Notes: generated by a model from the letters alone, not told the origin. Positions 18,139-27,308 are shown, counted from the first letter of the stretch. The stretch is 64,000 bases of DNA from Marinobacter similis (GCF_000830985.1 NZ_CP007151.1:2108001-2172000); one strand, 5' to 3'. A program made the numbers and translations.

Positions 18139-19862
18139 TTAGTTGGCTGTCAGCTCAATCACATCAATCCCATACAGGGTGGTTGTCCCACTGACTTCAT
18201 TACCTACCGCCAGCATCGGTTTGCTGTTTGGGCTGCTGCCTGCAGGGATAAAGGCCAGGCCTTCGGGGCCCAGGTCGCCCGCCATGCCGGCTTCCAGTTC
18301 GGTCTGGCTTGCGCTGAAGTCGCGGTTGTTGATGTACTGCACAAACTCCGGGCTCTGCGGGTTGGAGACGTTGTACACCATAATACCGCCTACGCGTTCC
18401 AGGCCGATGAAGGCGAAGGTCTGGCCGTTGATTTCACCCACGGTGATGGCCTCCGGCTCCGGGCCTTTGTCGTCAGATCGGGCGTCTGCATCGTTTTCAT
18501 CGTTGGAGGCATTAAAGCCTTCTGGAATCAGGCTGGCGGTGATGCGCTCGAACTCGCTGCCGCTGTCGAAGACACGCTTGCCATCGGCAGACCAGATGCT
18601 GAAGGAGCGAGCGCCGTAACCGTAAAGGGTGTCGTACTCGCAATTGTTCTCCACATGGAATACCACGTCGTCGATATCAATCTGGGAGTCACTATTCAGG
18701 TCGCCCAAGTCAGCGGGAAGCTGGGAGGCGTTGCAGCCGTTGCTCGAACCCAGGGTAGAGGTAATGCGGAGACGGCCCAGGTTCTCATCATCCTGCAGCC
18801 CGGCGATACCAGCCAGTGCACCGGTCAGGGTCAGGTCGCCTACCCGGAATTCCTCAGTCCAGGTGTCGTAGTCCCGGGCATCGCCCTCATTGGCGGTGAG
18901 GTAATAGGTTTTGCCGTTGTAACCATAGCTGGCGATGGAATCCGGGTTGTACATGCCCTTAACCGGCCAGTTGCGGATATTGATGCCACTGTCGCGGTTG
19001 CTGGCGTCCAGCTCGTTGCCGATCAGGTTGTAGTCTTTGAAGCCCAGCGGAAGGATGGCGGTGATTTCACCGGCGGCGATGTCCAGCTCGGCCACGGCGT
19101 TATTTTCCTGCAGGGCGACCCAGGCGGTTTGATCATCAATGGATACCGCGATGTACTCCGGCTCCATATCCTGGGCCAGTGTGGCATTTGGGCCAAATAC
19201 GCGCAGGCCGGCGGTTTCCAGTGTTGCCTGTTGGGCGTTGAACGATGTGAAACCGGCGGTGGTTACGGTGGCGGAGGCAACGCCGTTAGAGAGGTCAATG
19301 ATGTTGACGGAGCCTTCCGGATCGATACTGTAGTCGTCGTTGGGCTCGCCCTCGTTGGCCACCAGTACTTTCTGGCCGTCGCGGGTGAAAGTCACCATGT
19401 CTGGAAGTGCGCCTACGCTGGCTTCGCCGACTTTATTCAGGTCAGTGGTGTTGTAGAAAACCACCTTGCCGTTGTCCTGCTTTACGTTGGCCTCTATGGC
19501 GACAGCCACCAGATCGCCGTATACGGCCACGCTGTTAGCAGAGGCGCCCTCAGCCGTGGCGTCGATGGTGCCAAGCAGGGTGGGCACCTCCGGGTCATTG
19601 ATGTCCAGCACGTCCACGGTGGAGTTATTGGCGTTCACCACAAACAGGCGCTGGTTGGCGGCGTCGTGGGCGACAATTTCCGCTGCGCTTTCATCAAACG
19701 AACCGCTGGCGTAAGTGCCAGTACGTTCATTTCGATCAGGGTCTGGCTGGTGCCGTTTGTGCCATCATCGCCGTCGTCGGTGCAGCCGGCAAGGACCACC
19801 AGTGAGCTGGCCACGGCCACTGAGATCAGGGTTTTGCGGAAGGTGGGTGTGCGAAATTCCAT
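18139..19862 (-). CDS. Choice-of-anchor I family lipoprotein, frame broken near 19719
   Basis: An exported beta-propeller-like protein of about 574 residues after repair. It begins with a lipoprotein signal (SSLVVLAGC, lipobox LAGC) and a Gly/Asp-rich linker. Family signatures include VNANNSTVDVLDI, ANEGEPNDDYSIDPEGSVNI, GARSFSIW and GPEPEAITVGEI. An inserted EF-hand-like calcium loop (DLNSDSQIDIDD) lies near the middle. Restoring one G near 19719 yields VLGTYASGSFDESAAEIV. Relatives are often filed as alkaline-phosphatase-like, without proof. The five PhoB half-sites upstream support a phosphate-starvation role. Confidence 0.82.
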
Positions 19863-19928
19863 AGTCGCCTCGGGTGTGAGTGAATCAGTCGATGTATATG
19901 TCGTGACTCAACACACTAGAGCTGACTA

Positions 19929-19979
19929 ATGACGGTTCTGCGTCAGCTTTGCGACAGTTCCAATACAGATAGGTGACAG
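19929..19979 (-). promoter_or_regulatory. PhoB box array, five 7-mers in 11-bp register
   Basis: Read on the minus strand, five CTGTCAT-like 7-mers follow one another with exact 4-base spacers: CTGTCAC, CTGTATT, CTGTCGC, CTGACGC and CCGTCAT. The constant 11-bp period is the known geometry of PhoB binding. The array ends 66 bases before the start codon of the anchor-I lipoprotein gene. Confidence 0.82.
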
Positions 19980-20095
19980 TGCTGGCAGGGAAAGCCGGTT
20001 TCCCGTTATGACGTTCCTACCGCGGAAAAAACATCCCTTGGCTCAGCACTGAAAGCGAGGCACCAAAAGAAGCGCTATAGCATTGCTTGCGGTTT

Positions 20096-20683
20096 TCAGG
20101 CGCGCACTTCCCTGCGACGGTAGCCAATAAAAATGAGCAAGATTAGACAGGCGATACTAACGGACAGCGGGAAGAGCACCGTTGTTAGCGAATAAGTCTC
20201 CAAAGCCAACAGAGCAAAGACGTTTCTTGCCATAAACAATGTAAAGAAAAGAATGTTTTCCTGGTGAGGGGCGTCATAGGCTTTACGAATTGTGGGCCCA
20301 AAACCAAGCAGGTCGACGGTTGTAAGGACGACCACAGCCCACAACGGGTTTGACGTAAGGTACCAAAAGGGAAGCGACGCCAATGCCGATAGAAAAAACA
20401 CCCAATCCGTTTTCGTTATCGAGATATCCGAACGTTTTACGAACGCAAGAAAAGCAATGAAAACGGCAATGGCTCCTGAAACACCAATCGGCCAGGCACC
20501 AATACCACCTTTGGCTTCAACTTGAGCAAAGAAGACGATCGATGTCGTCGTCCCCCAAATAACCCAGGAGAATACATGCGGCTTTGTGGCTCCCGACAGT
20601 ATCGAGAATATATAGGGCACGAAGGCGACAAAGGTGAGCGCTATCGCTAAGCCACTAAATGCCAGCTTAAAACCTGAATCCAT
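20096..20683 (-). CDS. Cassette-borne multi-pass membrane protein
   Basis: A 195-residue hydrophobic protein with about six or seven membrane helices (FSGLAIALTFVAFVPYIFSIL, GVSGAIAVFIAFLAFV, PLSVSIACLILLIFIGY) and a basic C-terminus. No enzyme motif seen and no family recognised with confidence. It is the last of the cassettes. Its start codon lies 8 bases from an attC-like core at 20691, as expected for a cassette, but no attC is visible after its stop. That may mark the truncated end of the array. Confidence 0.7.
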   Translation of the reverse strand: MDSGFKLAFSGLAIALTFVAFVPYIFSILSGATKPHVFSWVIWGTTTSIVFFAQVEAKGGIGAWPIGVSGAIAVFIAFLAFVKRSDISITKTDWVFFLSALASLPFWYLTSNPLWAVVVLTTVDLLGFGPTIRKAYDAPHQENILFFTLFMARNVFALLALETYSLTTVLFPLSVSIACLILLIFIGYRRREVRA

Positions 20684-20690
20684 AACTTAC

Positions 20691-20760
20691 GCTTAACGTC
20701 TGAAGTGAGCCATCCTGGCAAGAGCGTCTGGCGGCCATTGGCCGCCACCTTCCCTAATTG
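20691..20760 (-). repeat. attC-like recombination site, degenerate
   Basis: On the minus strand it ends in the core GTTAAGC, fitting GTTRRRY. Internally it repeats the family pattern: a GGCGGCC stem, then GACGC, CTTG and CAGG blocks. The opposite core near the stop at 20754 is not recognisable, so this site looks decayed. Confidence 0.6.
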
Positions 20761-21488
20761 TCCGGCTGAATCGAGGTGTGCGTGTCCGGCGGCGGAAGTT
20801 TGGGCAACATGGCCTCCACGTCAACCGTGTAAGTAGCGAAAAAAGCTTCCGCCGCTTCAATCAGAGCCGCCTCGGTTTTGAGGATACCAAGATAGACCGG
20901 CCATTCGGCGTCGATCAGATCCGTGCTGTAACGTTCCGAATCGACTTCCACCTGCAGCGCCATAAACCGGAACTCCATTTCGTTCATAACGATGAAATCG
21001 CACCGTTTACGCAGAAACATGCCCAGCATCTGCTGGGCATTGTACCCGTCATGGCGGACCAAGTCGGTTCCGATCCGCCGCTCAAGTCGATCACTGTAAA
21101 CAAACCATTTGCGCAGACAGATGTTGCCCTGAAGGTCATCGAAGGAGTCCGGTCGTCGGCCAGTCTGAGCGAACACTCGGTCACGCCAGATTAACACCGG
21201 TCCGACAGCATGCATCCGGTCCGGCATCCAACGCGGGTTGGCGAAAACCGCGTTAGCTAGTCCTTTTTCCAAGGCCCAGGCATGGCGTTTGCGCGCCATA
21301 GGGCGGAAATCAGCTGCGATACCCGTCTCCACCGTAAACTCATTAATCACCTCGACCAGAATGCCCTTGTTAAGGTTGTCACCATAATAAAACGGCAGGA
21401 AGCCCTGATCCGACCCCATAATCTGGAGCGTTTGCGATGAAACTGGAAGGAACCAGAATGCTGAGATGATCAGCAGGACTATTCTCAC
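20754..21488 (-). CDS. Cassette-borne periplasmic solute-binding-like protein
   Basis: A 244-residue exported protein with a signal peptide (MRIVLLIISAFWFLPVSS). The mature part resembles the family 3 amino-acid binding fold (GFLPFYYGDNLNKGILVEVINEF, then FRPMARKRHAWALEKG), but no transporter genes accompany it. A cassette-borne binding protein could act as a sensor or scavenger. It is flanked by attC-like sites at 20691 and 21495. The frame is intact. Confidence 0.72.
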   Translation of the reverse strand: MRIVLLIISAFWFLPVSSQTLQIMGSDQGFLPFYYGDNLNKGILVEVINEFTVETGIAADFRPMARKRHAWALEKGLANAVFANPRWMPDRMHAVGPVLIWRDRVFAQTGRRPDSFDDLQGNICLRKWFVYSDRLERRIGTDLVRHDGYNAQQMLGMFLRKRCDFIVMNEMEFRFMALQVEVDSERYSTDLIDAEWPVYLGILKTEAALIEAAEAFFATYTVDVEAMLPKLPPPDTHTSIQPDN

Positions 21489-21494
21489 TAGATT

Positions 21495-21548
21495 GCCCTC
21501 CCAGTAATTGATCGGGGGTAGTCAGAAGGGTGCATGGCCTTGTTGGGC
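21495..21548 (-). repeat. attC-like recombination site, shortened
   Basis: On the minus strand it begins with the core GCCCAAC (RYYYAAC) followed by AAGGCC, as in its neighbours. The expected crossover core at the other end reads GGAGGGC, two bases from GTTGGGC. The site is about 54 bases, shorter than the 85-89 of the others, so it has probably lost its middle. Confidence 0.55.
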
Positions 21549-21573
21549 GCTCCAATATGTGAGTGTTCCGATG

Positions 21574-22008
21574 CTACTCAGCAATACTTTCGCCAGAGCC
21601 ACCCATTTCTTCAGGGACATCTTTTAATTTGGTAATGCCATCGTGGATACGCAAAACAGCTTCTTGGTAATGCACATGGACGTCAGCTACAAATGGAAAG
21701 CTAGGTATCACTGCGGCATATACATCAACTAACCCCATCGACGGATGCTCAGTAAAAATATGCCCTCCGCACGTTTTACACCATTTTCGGTGGCTTTGAG
21801 GGGTCTTCGCGTAGGTCCCAATATTGTCGGTACCCTGAGTGATGTTCACTGATTCAGGCTTCCACAAAGTGAATGCATTTACTGGCCCGGCTGACCAGCG
21901 CCGGCAAGATTCACAATGGCAATAGCCCATGGCGGCAGGATCGCCAGAGACGGTCAATTTGACCGAACCGCAGAAGCAACTGCCAGTGTGCGTTTGTTCA
22001 TTGCTCAT
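21574..22008 (-). CDS. GFA/CENP-V family zinc protein, cassette-borne
   Basis: A 144-residue protein with the GFA zinc fold: CFCG, CHCESCRRW and WCKTCGGHIFT supply the cysteine ligands of two zinc sites. The founding member was linked to the glutathione-formaldehyde adduct, but most family members have unknown substrates. GFA proteins are common integron passengers, and this gene lies between two attC-like sites. A strong AGGAGG ribosome site is seen just before the ATG. Confidence 0.85.
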   Translation of the reverse strand: MSNEQTHTGSCFCGSVKLTVSGDPAAMGYCHCESCRRWSAGPVNAFTLWKPESVNITQGTDNIGTYAKTPQSHRKWCKTCGGHIFTEHPSMGLVDVYAAVIPSFPFVADVHVHYQEAVLRIHDGITKLKDVPEEMGGSGESIAE

Positions 22009-22086
22009 GATGCACCTCCTACCTTTTCGTTCAGCCTCACGAAAGTCTGGCTGCTCCTAAAAGTGTAGAAGTTCTCCTGCCTGGAC

Positions 22087-22171
22087 GCCCAACGCCGAAA
22101 TAAGCGCCCTGACAAGGCGTCCGGTGAAGGGCCGCCAGGCCCGAAACGTACTACAACTACTTGTTAAAGGC
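22087..22171 (-). repeat. attC site of the 22197 cassette
   Basis: An 85-base element. On the minus strand its end is GTTGGGC, a perfect GTTRRRY core, and its beginning is CTTTAACAAG, an imperfect RYYYAAC core. The middle shares long blocks with the sites at 22485 and 22958 (CCGGACGCC, GGGCGC, GGCC stems). It can fold into the imperfect hairpin expected of attC. Confidence 0.8.
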
Positions 22172-22196
22172 TTTTGTAGGAAGCGCTCGGTAATCA

Positions 22197-22469
22197 CTAC
22201 AACCCCGACAATATTGTCTGGAAGATGCTCGCAACTGTCAGGAATCCGCCAATGACGATCAGTCGTCTTCGAGAGAGATCGATCCCCTGAATCAGAACAA
22301 AGGTTCCGACCGCGCCGCTGAAAAAGCCTCCGCTGAACAGGGAACCACCGACTGCATAAACAAACAGCAAGTAAACGACTGCCAGTAGATACAGCAATAC
22401 TCGTAACGGCTTGAACTCAAAACGCTTGTAGTAGGCTTGGTCTACTGGGGATAGGTCTTCCTTGTTCAC
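22197..22469 (-). CDS. Cassette-borne small membrane protein
   Basis: A 90-residue protein with a charged N-terminus (NKEDLSPVDQAYYKRFEFKPL) and two or three membrane helices (VLLYLLAVVYLLFVYAVGG, FSGAVGTFVLIQGI, LIVIGGFLTVASIFQTIL). No family recognised. It is flanked by attC sites on both sides (22087 and 22485), so it is a complete gene cassette. Confidence 0.68.
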   Translation of the reverse strand: MNKEDLSPVDQAYYKRFEFKPLRVLLYLLAVVYLLFVYAVGGSLFSGGFFSGAVGTFVLIQGIDLSRRRLIVIGGFLTVASIFQTILSGL

Positions 22470-22484
22470 CGAAAACTCCCTTTA

Positions 22485-22573
22485 GCCTTAAACGCCAGAA
22501 TTAAGGGGCGCCCGAATAGGGCGTCCGGTGGACGGCCGCTAGGCCGGGAACGAACTTGAATGATTGGTTAGGC
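22485..22573 (-). repeat. attC site of the 22579 cassette
   Basis: An 89-base element. On the minus strand it starts with a perfect GCCTAAC core and ends with GTTTAAGGC, a near-core with one extra base. The internal CCGGCC/GGCCG, CCGGACGCC and GGGCGC blocks match the neighbouring sites. Confidence 0.8.
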
Positions 22574-22578
22574 ATTTT

Positions 22579-22953
22579 TCAGTCTCCCGCTCCGCACGGA
22601 GCTGCCGGTAATTTGCCTGTCAGAGTTCGCTGCCATGCAGTGGCAACCTCTTGGGAACTGAATGCTCCATGTAAGTCCCCATTAGACATTGGCCCCAATA
22701 TTGTCGCCCTCAAGAACTCCTGATCACCGACAATAATTCGGCTCATTCTGCCAATGTTTGCTTCAGTGAACCTCTCAAAACTTGCGGCGCCAATCTCTGT
22801 CAACTTTGCGTGAACCGGCCATTCATTCTCGATCTGTGTACCTACTGCCGATTGCTGCACGTAAGCCGAACACAAGTGAAAATTTAGCTCAGTCTCTGCT
22901 AATACAGCACCGGGGGTAAGCAGCAAAAGGGTTGCGATCCATTTCATCATCAC
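22579..22953 (-). CDS. Cassette-borne exported protein resembling a SecD head subdomain
   Basis: A 124-residue exported protein with a signal peptide (MKWIATLLLLTPGAVLA). The mature part follows the pattern of the periplasmic P1-head of SecD: LTEIGAASFERFTEANIG, then IVGDQEFLRATILGPMSNGDLHGAFSSQEVA. This is my reading by pattern, not a search. SecD itself is a much larger membrane protein, so this is an isolated domain. Flanked by attC sites at 22485 and 22958, it is a complete cassette. Confidence 0.65.
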   Translation of the reverse strand: MMMKWIATLLLLTPGAVLAETELNFHLCSAYVQQSAVGTQIENEWPVHAKLTEIGAASFERFTEANIGRMSRIIVGDQEFLRATILGPMSNGDLHGAFSSQEVATAWQRTLTGKLPAAPCGAGD

Positions 22954-22957
22954 GATT

Positions 22958-23043
22958 GCCTAACGCCAGCCATAAGCGGCGCCCTGACAAGGCGTCCGGT
23001 CGAGGGCCGTCGGCCCGGAACAACCTTAATGGCCTTGTTAACC
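22958..23043 (-). repeat. attC site of the 23038 cassette
   Basis: An 86-base element. On the minus strand it ends in a perfect GTTAGGC core and begins at GGTTAACAAGG, overlapping the stop codon of the gene at 23038. The middle carries the shared GGGCC/GGCCC, CCGGACGCC and GGGCGCC blocks. Confidence 0.82.
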
Positions 23044-23682
23044 TTTTTTGTCGATGTGTGGTCTCAACCAAGCCTCGAACTCGGAAACCGCAGCTTCGAT
23101 TTTCGGCGTGAAGTTATCATGCCGCGAATTGGAGCCAAGATGGTAAAGGATTGAATGAGACTCCCTTTTCTCAGCTTGCGATTCCCATTCTTGCGCAAAC
23201 CCCGGTGACTTTTTTGATTCGATAAACTGCTGTACTGCAACAAGCAGTTCAGCACGACACTCCCTAAGTGCCATTATTTTTTCCTGATACTGCCCGCCCC
23301 ACTCGACCTGAGCATCTAGGTGTAGATCCTCTAGCTCGCGGAACGCTGACTCTAAAACCTTCCAGCGCGTTTCATAGACGTGAGCAGTACCCTCGTAACG
23401 ATGCTCAGCGATCAAGTGACCGTTTTTGTCTGTCATTTCTTCAGGGTACTCAAACTGGTATATGACTATATTTCGGACATGCTTAAATCCATCTCGCACA
23501 CGAAATACGGCTTTAAGCAAAGCTTTAGCTAAATCGTATTCTGATTTCCCTTTGATCTCTCTGCGCCAAGTATTTAGTCCCAAATAGGCAAAAAGTGCTA
23601 CCAGTCCTGCTGACACACCAACGACGGACTCCTTGAGCAAGGGTAGCCAAACATGTATTGCAGGAATTGATTGTTCTTCCAT
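23038..23682 (-). CDS. Cassette-borne membrane-anchored protein of unknown function
   Basis: A 214-residue protein with one N-terminal membrane helix (ESVVGVSAGLVALFAYLGL), then a soluble, charged, mostly helical domain (EYDLAKALLKAVFRVRDGF, ETRWKVLESAFRELEDLHLDAQVEW). No family recognised. The design resembles single-pass anchored proteins found in integron cassettes and defence islands, but no catalytic motif is seen. It is the first cassette of the array in the direction of transcription. Codon use is more AT-rich than in the metabolic genes. Confidence 0.65.
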   Translation of the reverse strand: MEEQSIPAIHVWLPLLKESVVGVSAGLVALFAYLGLNTWRREIKGKSEYDLAKALLKAVFRVRDGFKHVRNIVIYQFEYPEEMTDKNGHLIAEHRYEGTAHVYETRWKVLESAFRELEDLHLDAQVEWGGQYQEKIMALRECRAELLVAVQQFIESKKSPGFAQEWESQAEKRESHSILYHLGSNSRHDNFTPKIEAAVSEFEAWLRPHIDKKG

Positions 23683-24006
23683 GTAACCTCAGATGATTAA
23701 CAGCGTATTCAACGAACGCGTTCGTATAACATTCGTTCGCAAAACTCCATTTTCGGATGCCCTGTGCCCAGCAATATCGGCTTTTCAGTCAATGCCCTGA
23801 CGTACCCAAAGCAACCACCGTCCGGATTTTATGCGCCCACCCCCGATCAGGTTTCGATAGCCAAAGGGGCGTATAACTCCAGCCTTCAGTGCCACCGAGT
23901 GCTCAGATTCAGTGTTCGCGCGTTGCTTCAGAGGTGCCGTGCTGGTAATTTTCAGCCCAGTTTCACCGGGTAGGGTAGCCAAGGATTTGGCGTTGCGCGT
24001 AACCCG
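23683..24006. other. Gap upstream of the cassette array and vgrG
   Basis: No integrase, attI site or convincing gene is present. On the minus strand a degenerate GTTAATC core lies at 23695-23701, a possible entry edge of the first cassette. There is a 14-base palindrome at 23712-23725 (centre CGAACGCGTTCG). An inverted repeat, CACCGGGT at 23964 and ACCCGGTG at 24002, touches the vgrG start codon. Confidence 0.5.
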
Positions 24007-25972
24007 GTGAGCACATCGTTAATGCTTCAAAGGATTGAAGGCATGCCTCAGGCAAATGGATTGCAATTCACCGCTCGTGTCGGTGAGTTTCCCTCAGAAG
24101 TTTTTTCTGTCGTCGGCTTTGCGCTGACCGAAGCCCTTTCCGAGTTGTTTCATGGCCGCTTGCAGCTGGCGAGCACCGATCCCGCTATTGGCGCCGCGGA
24201 TGTGCTCGAGCAGCCGGTTGAACTGATGGTCTGGCAGGATGGGGAGCCGCTGCGGCGCTTCACCGGTGTGGTCAGTGAATTTGTCCGGGGCGACTCTGGC
24301 CATCGCCGAATCCGCTATGAACTGGTCATTCAGCCGCCGTTGTGGCGGTTGGGGCTGATGCACAACAGTCGAATTTTCCAGAAGCAACGTCCCGACTCCA
24401 TTGCACGCACACTGCTGGAAGAGCGGGGCATTGTGGATTCAGTGTTTGAACTAAAACGCGAGCCGGCGGAGCGGGAATACTGCGTTCAGCACCGGGAAAG
24501 CGATCTGGCGTTTCTGGAACGGCTGGCGGCAGAGGAAGGCTGGCATTTCCGCTATCAGCATGGTTCAGTAGACCGCAGTGCATCGGCTGGGCTGATTTTT
24601 TCCGACCATCACGCGATGCGCCGGTTCTGGTTTCGGCCGAATATAACGCCTCTGCGGGTGGCAGTCACCGGCAACGGTCGGTGTTCAAGTTCCGCTACCA
24701 GGAACGCGTGCGCGCCGCTTCCGTTGCGCTCAAAGACTACACCTTCAAGAATCCCGCCTACGCCCTGATGCACGAGCAGGGTGCCAGCTCCCCTAACCAC
24801 AGCGACGATTACCAGCACTTCGACTACCCGGGCCGGTTCAAGGCTGATGCCAGTGGCCAGCCATTTACCCGGGCCAGATTGGATGCGCTTCGAAATGACG
24901 CTAGCACCGCTCAGGGCGAAAGCAATCGCCCGGACTTCGCACCGGGCGCCAAGGTTGAGCTCACTGACCATGACCAACCGACCCTGAACCGAGACTGGCT
25001 ACTCACTGCCGTTATCCATCGCGGGCAGCAGCCGCAGGCGTTAGAGGAAGAGGGCGGGTCGGAACCGACCACTTATCACAACAGCTTCAGCGCCATCCCC
25101 GCGAACCTCACCTGGCGCCCACAGTGTGTTCATCGCCCCATCATGGACGGCCCGCAGATCGCCATCGTCACCGGCCCTGAGGGTGAAGAAATCCACTGTG
25201 ACGAACACGGCCGGGTCAAGGTGCGCTTCCCCTGGGATCGTTACAGCCAGAACGATGAACACAGCAGTGCCTGGCTCCGTGTCAGCCAGGGCTGGGCCGG
25301 CGGGCAGTATGGTTTTATGGCGTTGCCCCGGATCGGCCATGAAGTGATTGTGTCCTTTCTGGATGGCGACCCGGATCAGCCGATCATCACCGGTCGCACC
25401 TATCACGCCACCAACAAACCACCGTATTCATTACTAGAGCACAAAACCCGCACAACCCTGAAAACCCAGACCCACAAGGGCGAGGGCAGCAACGAATTAC
25501 GATTCGAGGACGAAGCGGCCAAGGAGCAGATCTACATCCACGCCCAGAAAGACCTGGACCTGCTCACCGAGCACAACCGCACCGAAGTGATCAAGAACGA
25601 CAGCCACTTCACCGTGGATAACAACCGGTTCGAGCGCGTGGGTGGCAACAGTCACAGCACGGTAGAAGGTGAGGGCAGGGAGCGCATCGGTGGCGATTTC
25701 AGCCACACCGTGGGCGGCAGCCACCACAGCCATCAGGCCGAGCCCAGCTCATCGAGGCAGGCCGCGAGATTCATCACAAGGCTGGTATGAACATCGTGAT
25801 TGAAGCGGGGGCGGAGGTGACTCTGCAGGCCGGGGGCAGTTTTGTGAAGGTGGACCCGAGTGGCGTGACGGTCTCTGGACCGCTGGTGCGGATGAACTCC
25901 GGCGGTGCGCCGGGCAGCGGTACGGCTGCCGCTGCCCAGTCACCGGAAGCCCCTCAAACAGTAGCGACATGA
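24007..25972 (+). CDS. vgrG: VgrG type VI secretion spike protein, frame broken near 24614 and 25740
   Basis: A VgrG of about 656 residues after two repairs. The first domain is gp27-like ([57 protein letters not shown]). The gp5-like OB domain follows ([53 protein letters not shown]). The C-terminus is the trimeric needle ([20 protein letters not shown]). No fused effector domain follows. The start is a GTG. No tss genes, chaperone or effector adjoin it, so it is an orphan spike served by a type VI system elsewhere. Confidence 0.9.
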
Positions 25973-26065
25973 CCCGACAGTAACGTCCCAGTGATGCGAA
26001 CGGTTGTCAGGAAGCGTAAAGTAGGAACCTTACAACCTTTTTAACACAGGGACGACTCGCTCACC

Positions 26066-27209
26066 GTGGACGAAAATAACGCCGACAGCTCTCACAACAA
26101 CGCTTCTGATAACCCAGACCACAACGCTGACACTGCCGCGGATGCCGGGCCTCGCCCGTTAATCTCATCCGAATTATCGACGCCCATTTACGGCCTGTTC
26201 GCGCTGGGTATTCTTTACACTCTGTATGTGGCACACCAGATTGTCCTGCCCATTATTCTGGCGATTCTGACCAGCCAGTTGCTGTCGCCGGTGGTTAAGA
26301 AGCTCTACGTGGCCTTTCGGGTGCCGCGCATGGTGAGCGCGTTGTTACTGGTGCTGATGGTGCTGGGCGGCATTGCGGGGTGACCTACGCGGTGGCATCG
26401 CCGGTGATGACCTGGGCGGAAGAGGCGCCCCAGGGCATCTCCCGTTTATTGGTGGGGCAGAGCGAAATCAAACGTCAGATCAGCAAGGTCACAGAATCGG
26501 CTGAGAAGGTCGAGAAGTCCATGGAGGAGCTGTCAGACAGCAGCAAAGCAAAGCCGACTACGGTGGTGCTGAAAACCGATTCCTGGCGCAGTCAGCTGAT
26601 GAGCAAGGCCCGGGATGGCGTTGCCGGCTTACTGCTGGCGTTAGCGCTGACTTACTTCCTGCTGGTGGGCGGTGACCGGATCATCAAGAATTTTGTGCGC
26701 CAGCTGCCAAGGATGCAGCGCAAAACGGTGCTGCGTATCACCCACGATTCCCAGCATCAAATTGCCCAGTACCTGGGTGTGCTGGCCCTGAGTAACACGG
26801 CCGTGGGCGTGGCAACGGGGCTGATGTGCTGGGCCATTGGCCTGCCAGATCCTGCGGTTTGGGGGCTGATTGCCGGCCTCGCTCGTTTTATCCCTTACCT
26901 TGGTGTGATTCTGACCATCTCGCTGCTGGCGGTGGTGTCGGCCATCAGCCTGGATGTGGTCTGGATGATGGCGTTTGCGCCGGTGGGTTACCTGGCATTG
27001 ACCACGCTGGTGGGCTTCTTCATCGAGCCCTGGGTGCACGGGTTCCGGATGGCCATTAACCGGTGGTGATCTTTGTCTCGATCTTCTTTTGGGGCTGGCT
27101 GTGGGGGCCGGTAGGCGTACTGCTGGCAGTGCCACTGATGACAGTGATTCAGGTGGTGCTAAAGCAGATTCCGAAACTGCGGCCGGTGTACAAGGTCATC
27201 GCCCGCTAG
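26066..27209 (+). CDS. AI-2E/PerM-family transporter, frame broken near 26380 and 27061
   Basis: A multi-pass inner-membrane protein of about 381 residues after two repairs. It begins with a hydrophilic Asn/Asp-rich tail, then helices LFALGILYTLYVAHQIVLPIILAILTS. Family signatures follow: GLLLALALTYFLLVGGD, IAGLARFIPYLGVILT, EPWVHGFRMAINPVVIFVS and FFWGWLWGPVGVLLAVPLMTV. PerM relatives export AI-2 or act as Na+/H+ antiporters; the substrate here is unknown. Restoring a G at 26380 and a C at 27061 gives a continuous family-like protein. The start is a GTG with a weak ribosome site. Confidence 0.85.
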
Positions 27210-27308
27210 GCGCATAACGGATACCCGCAACACCCACTGACACCTTGGGGGATCTAACCTATGCTGATCTGAAGTCTACATTCAGTCAGCAGGGAGGATC
27301 CCTCGCCC

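Noticed and set aside
18061-19929. A very long plus-strand open frame opposite the anchor-I lipoprotein gene
   Set aside because: It is the mirror of a GC-rich real gene with recognised family motifs; its translation has no domain, and no ribosome site is seen.
23712-23725. The 14-base palindrome as an attI site or a phage attachment site
   Set aside because: No integrase gene or matching repeat is present; it could equally be a regulator site or chance.
1-25972. A type VI secretion cluster made of the kinase, phosphatase, FHA and VgrG genes
   Set aside because: The parts are 22 kb apart, with no sheath, baseplate, membrane-complex or ClpV genes between them.
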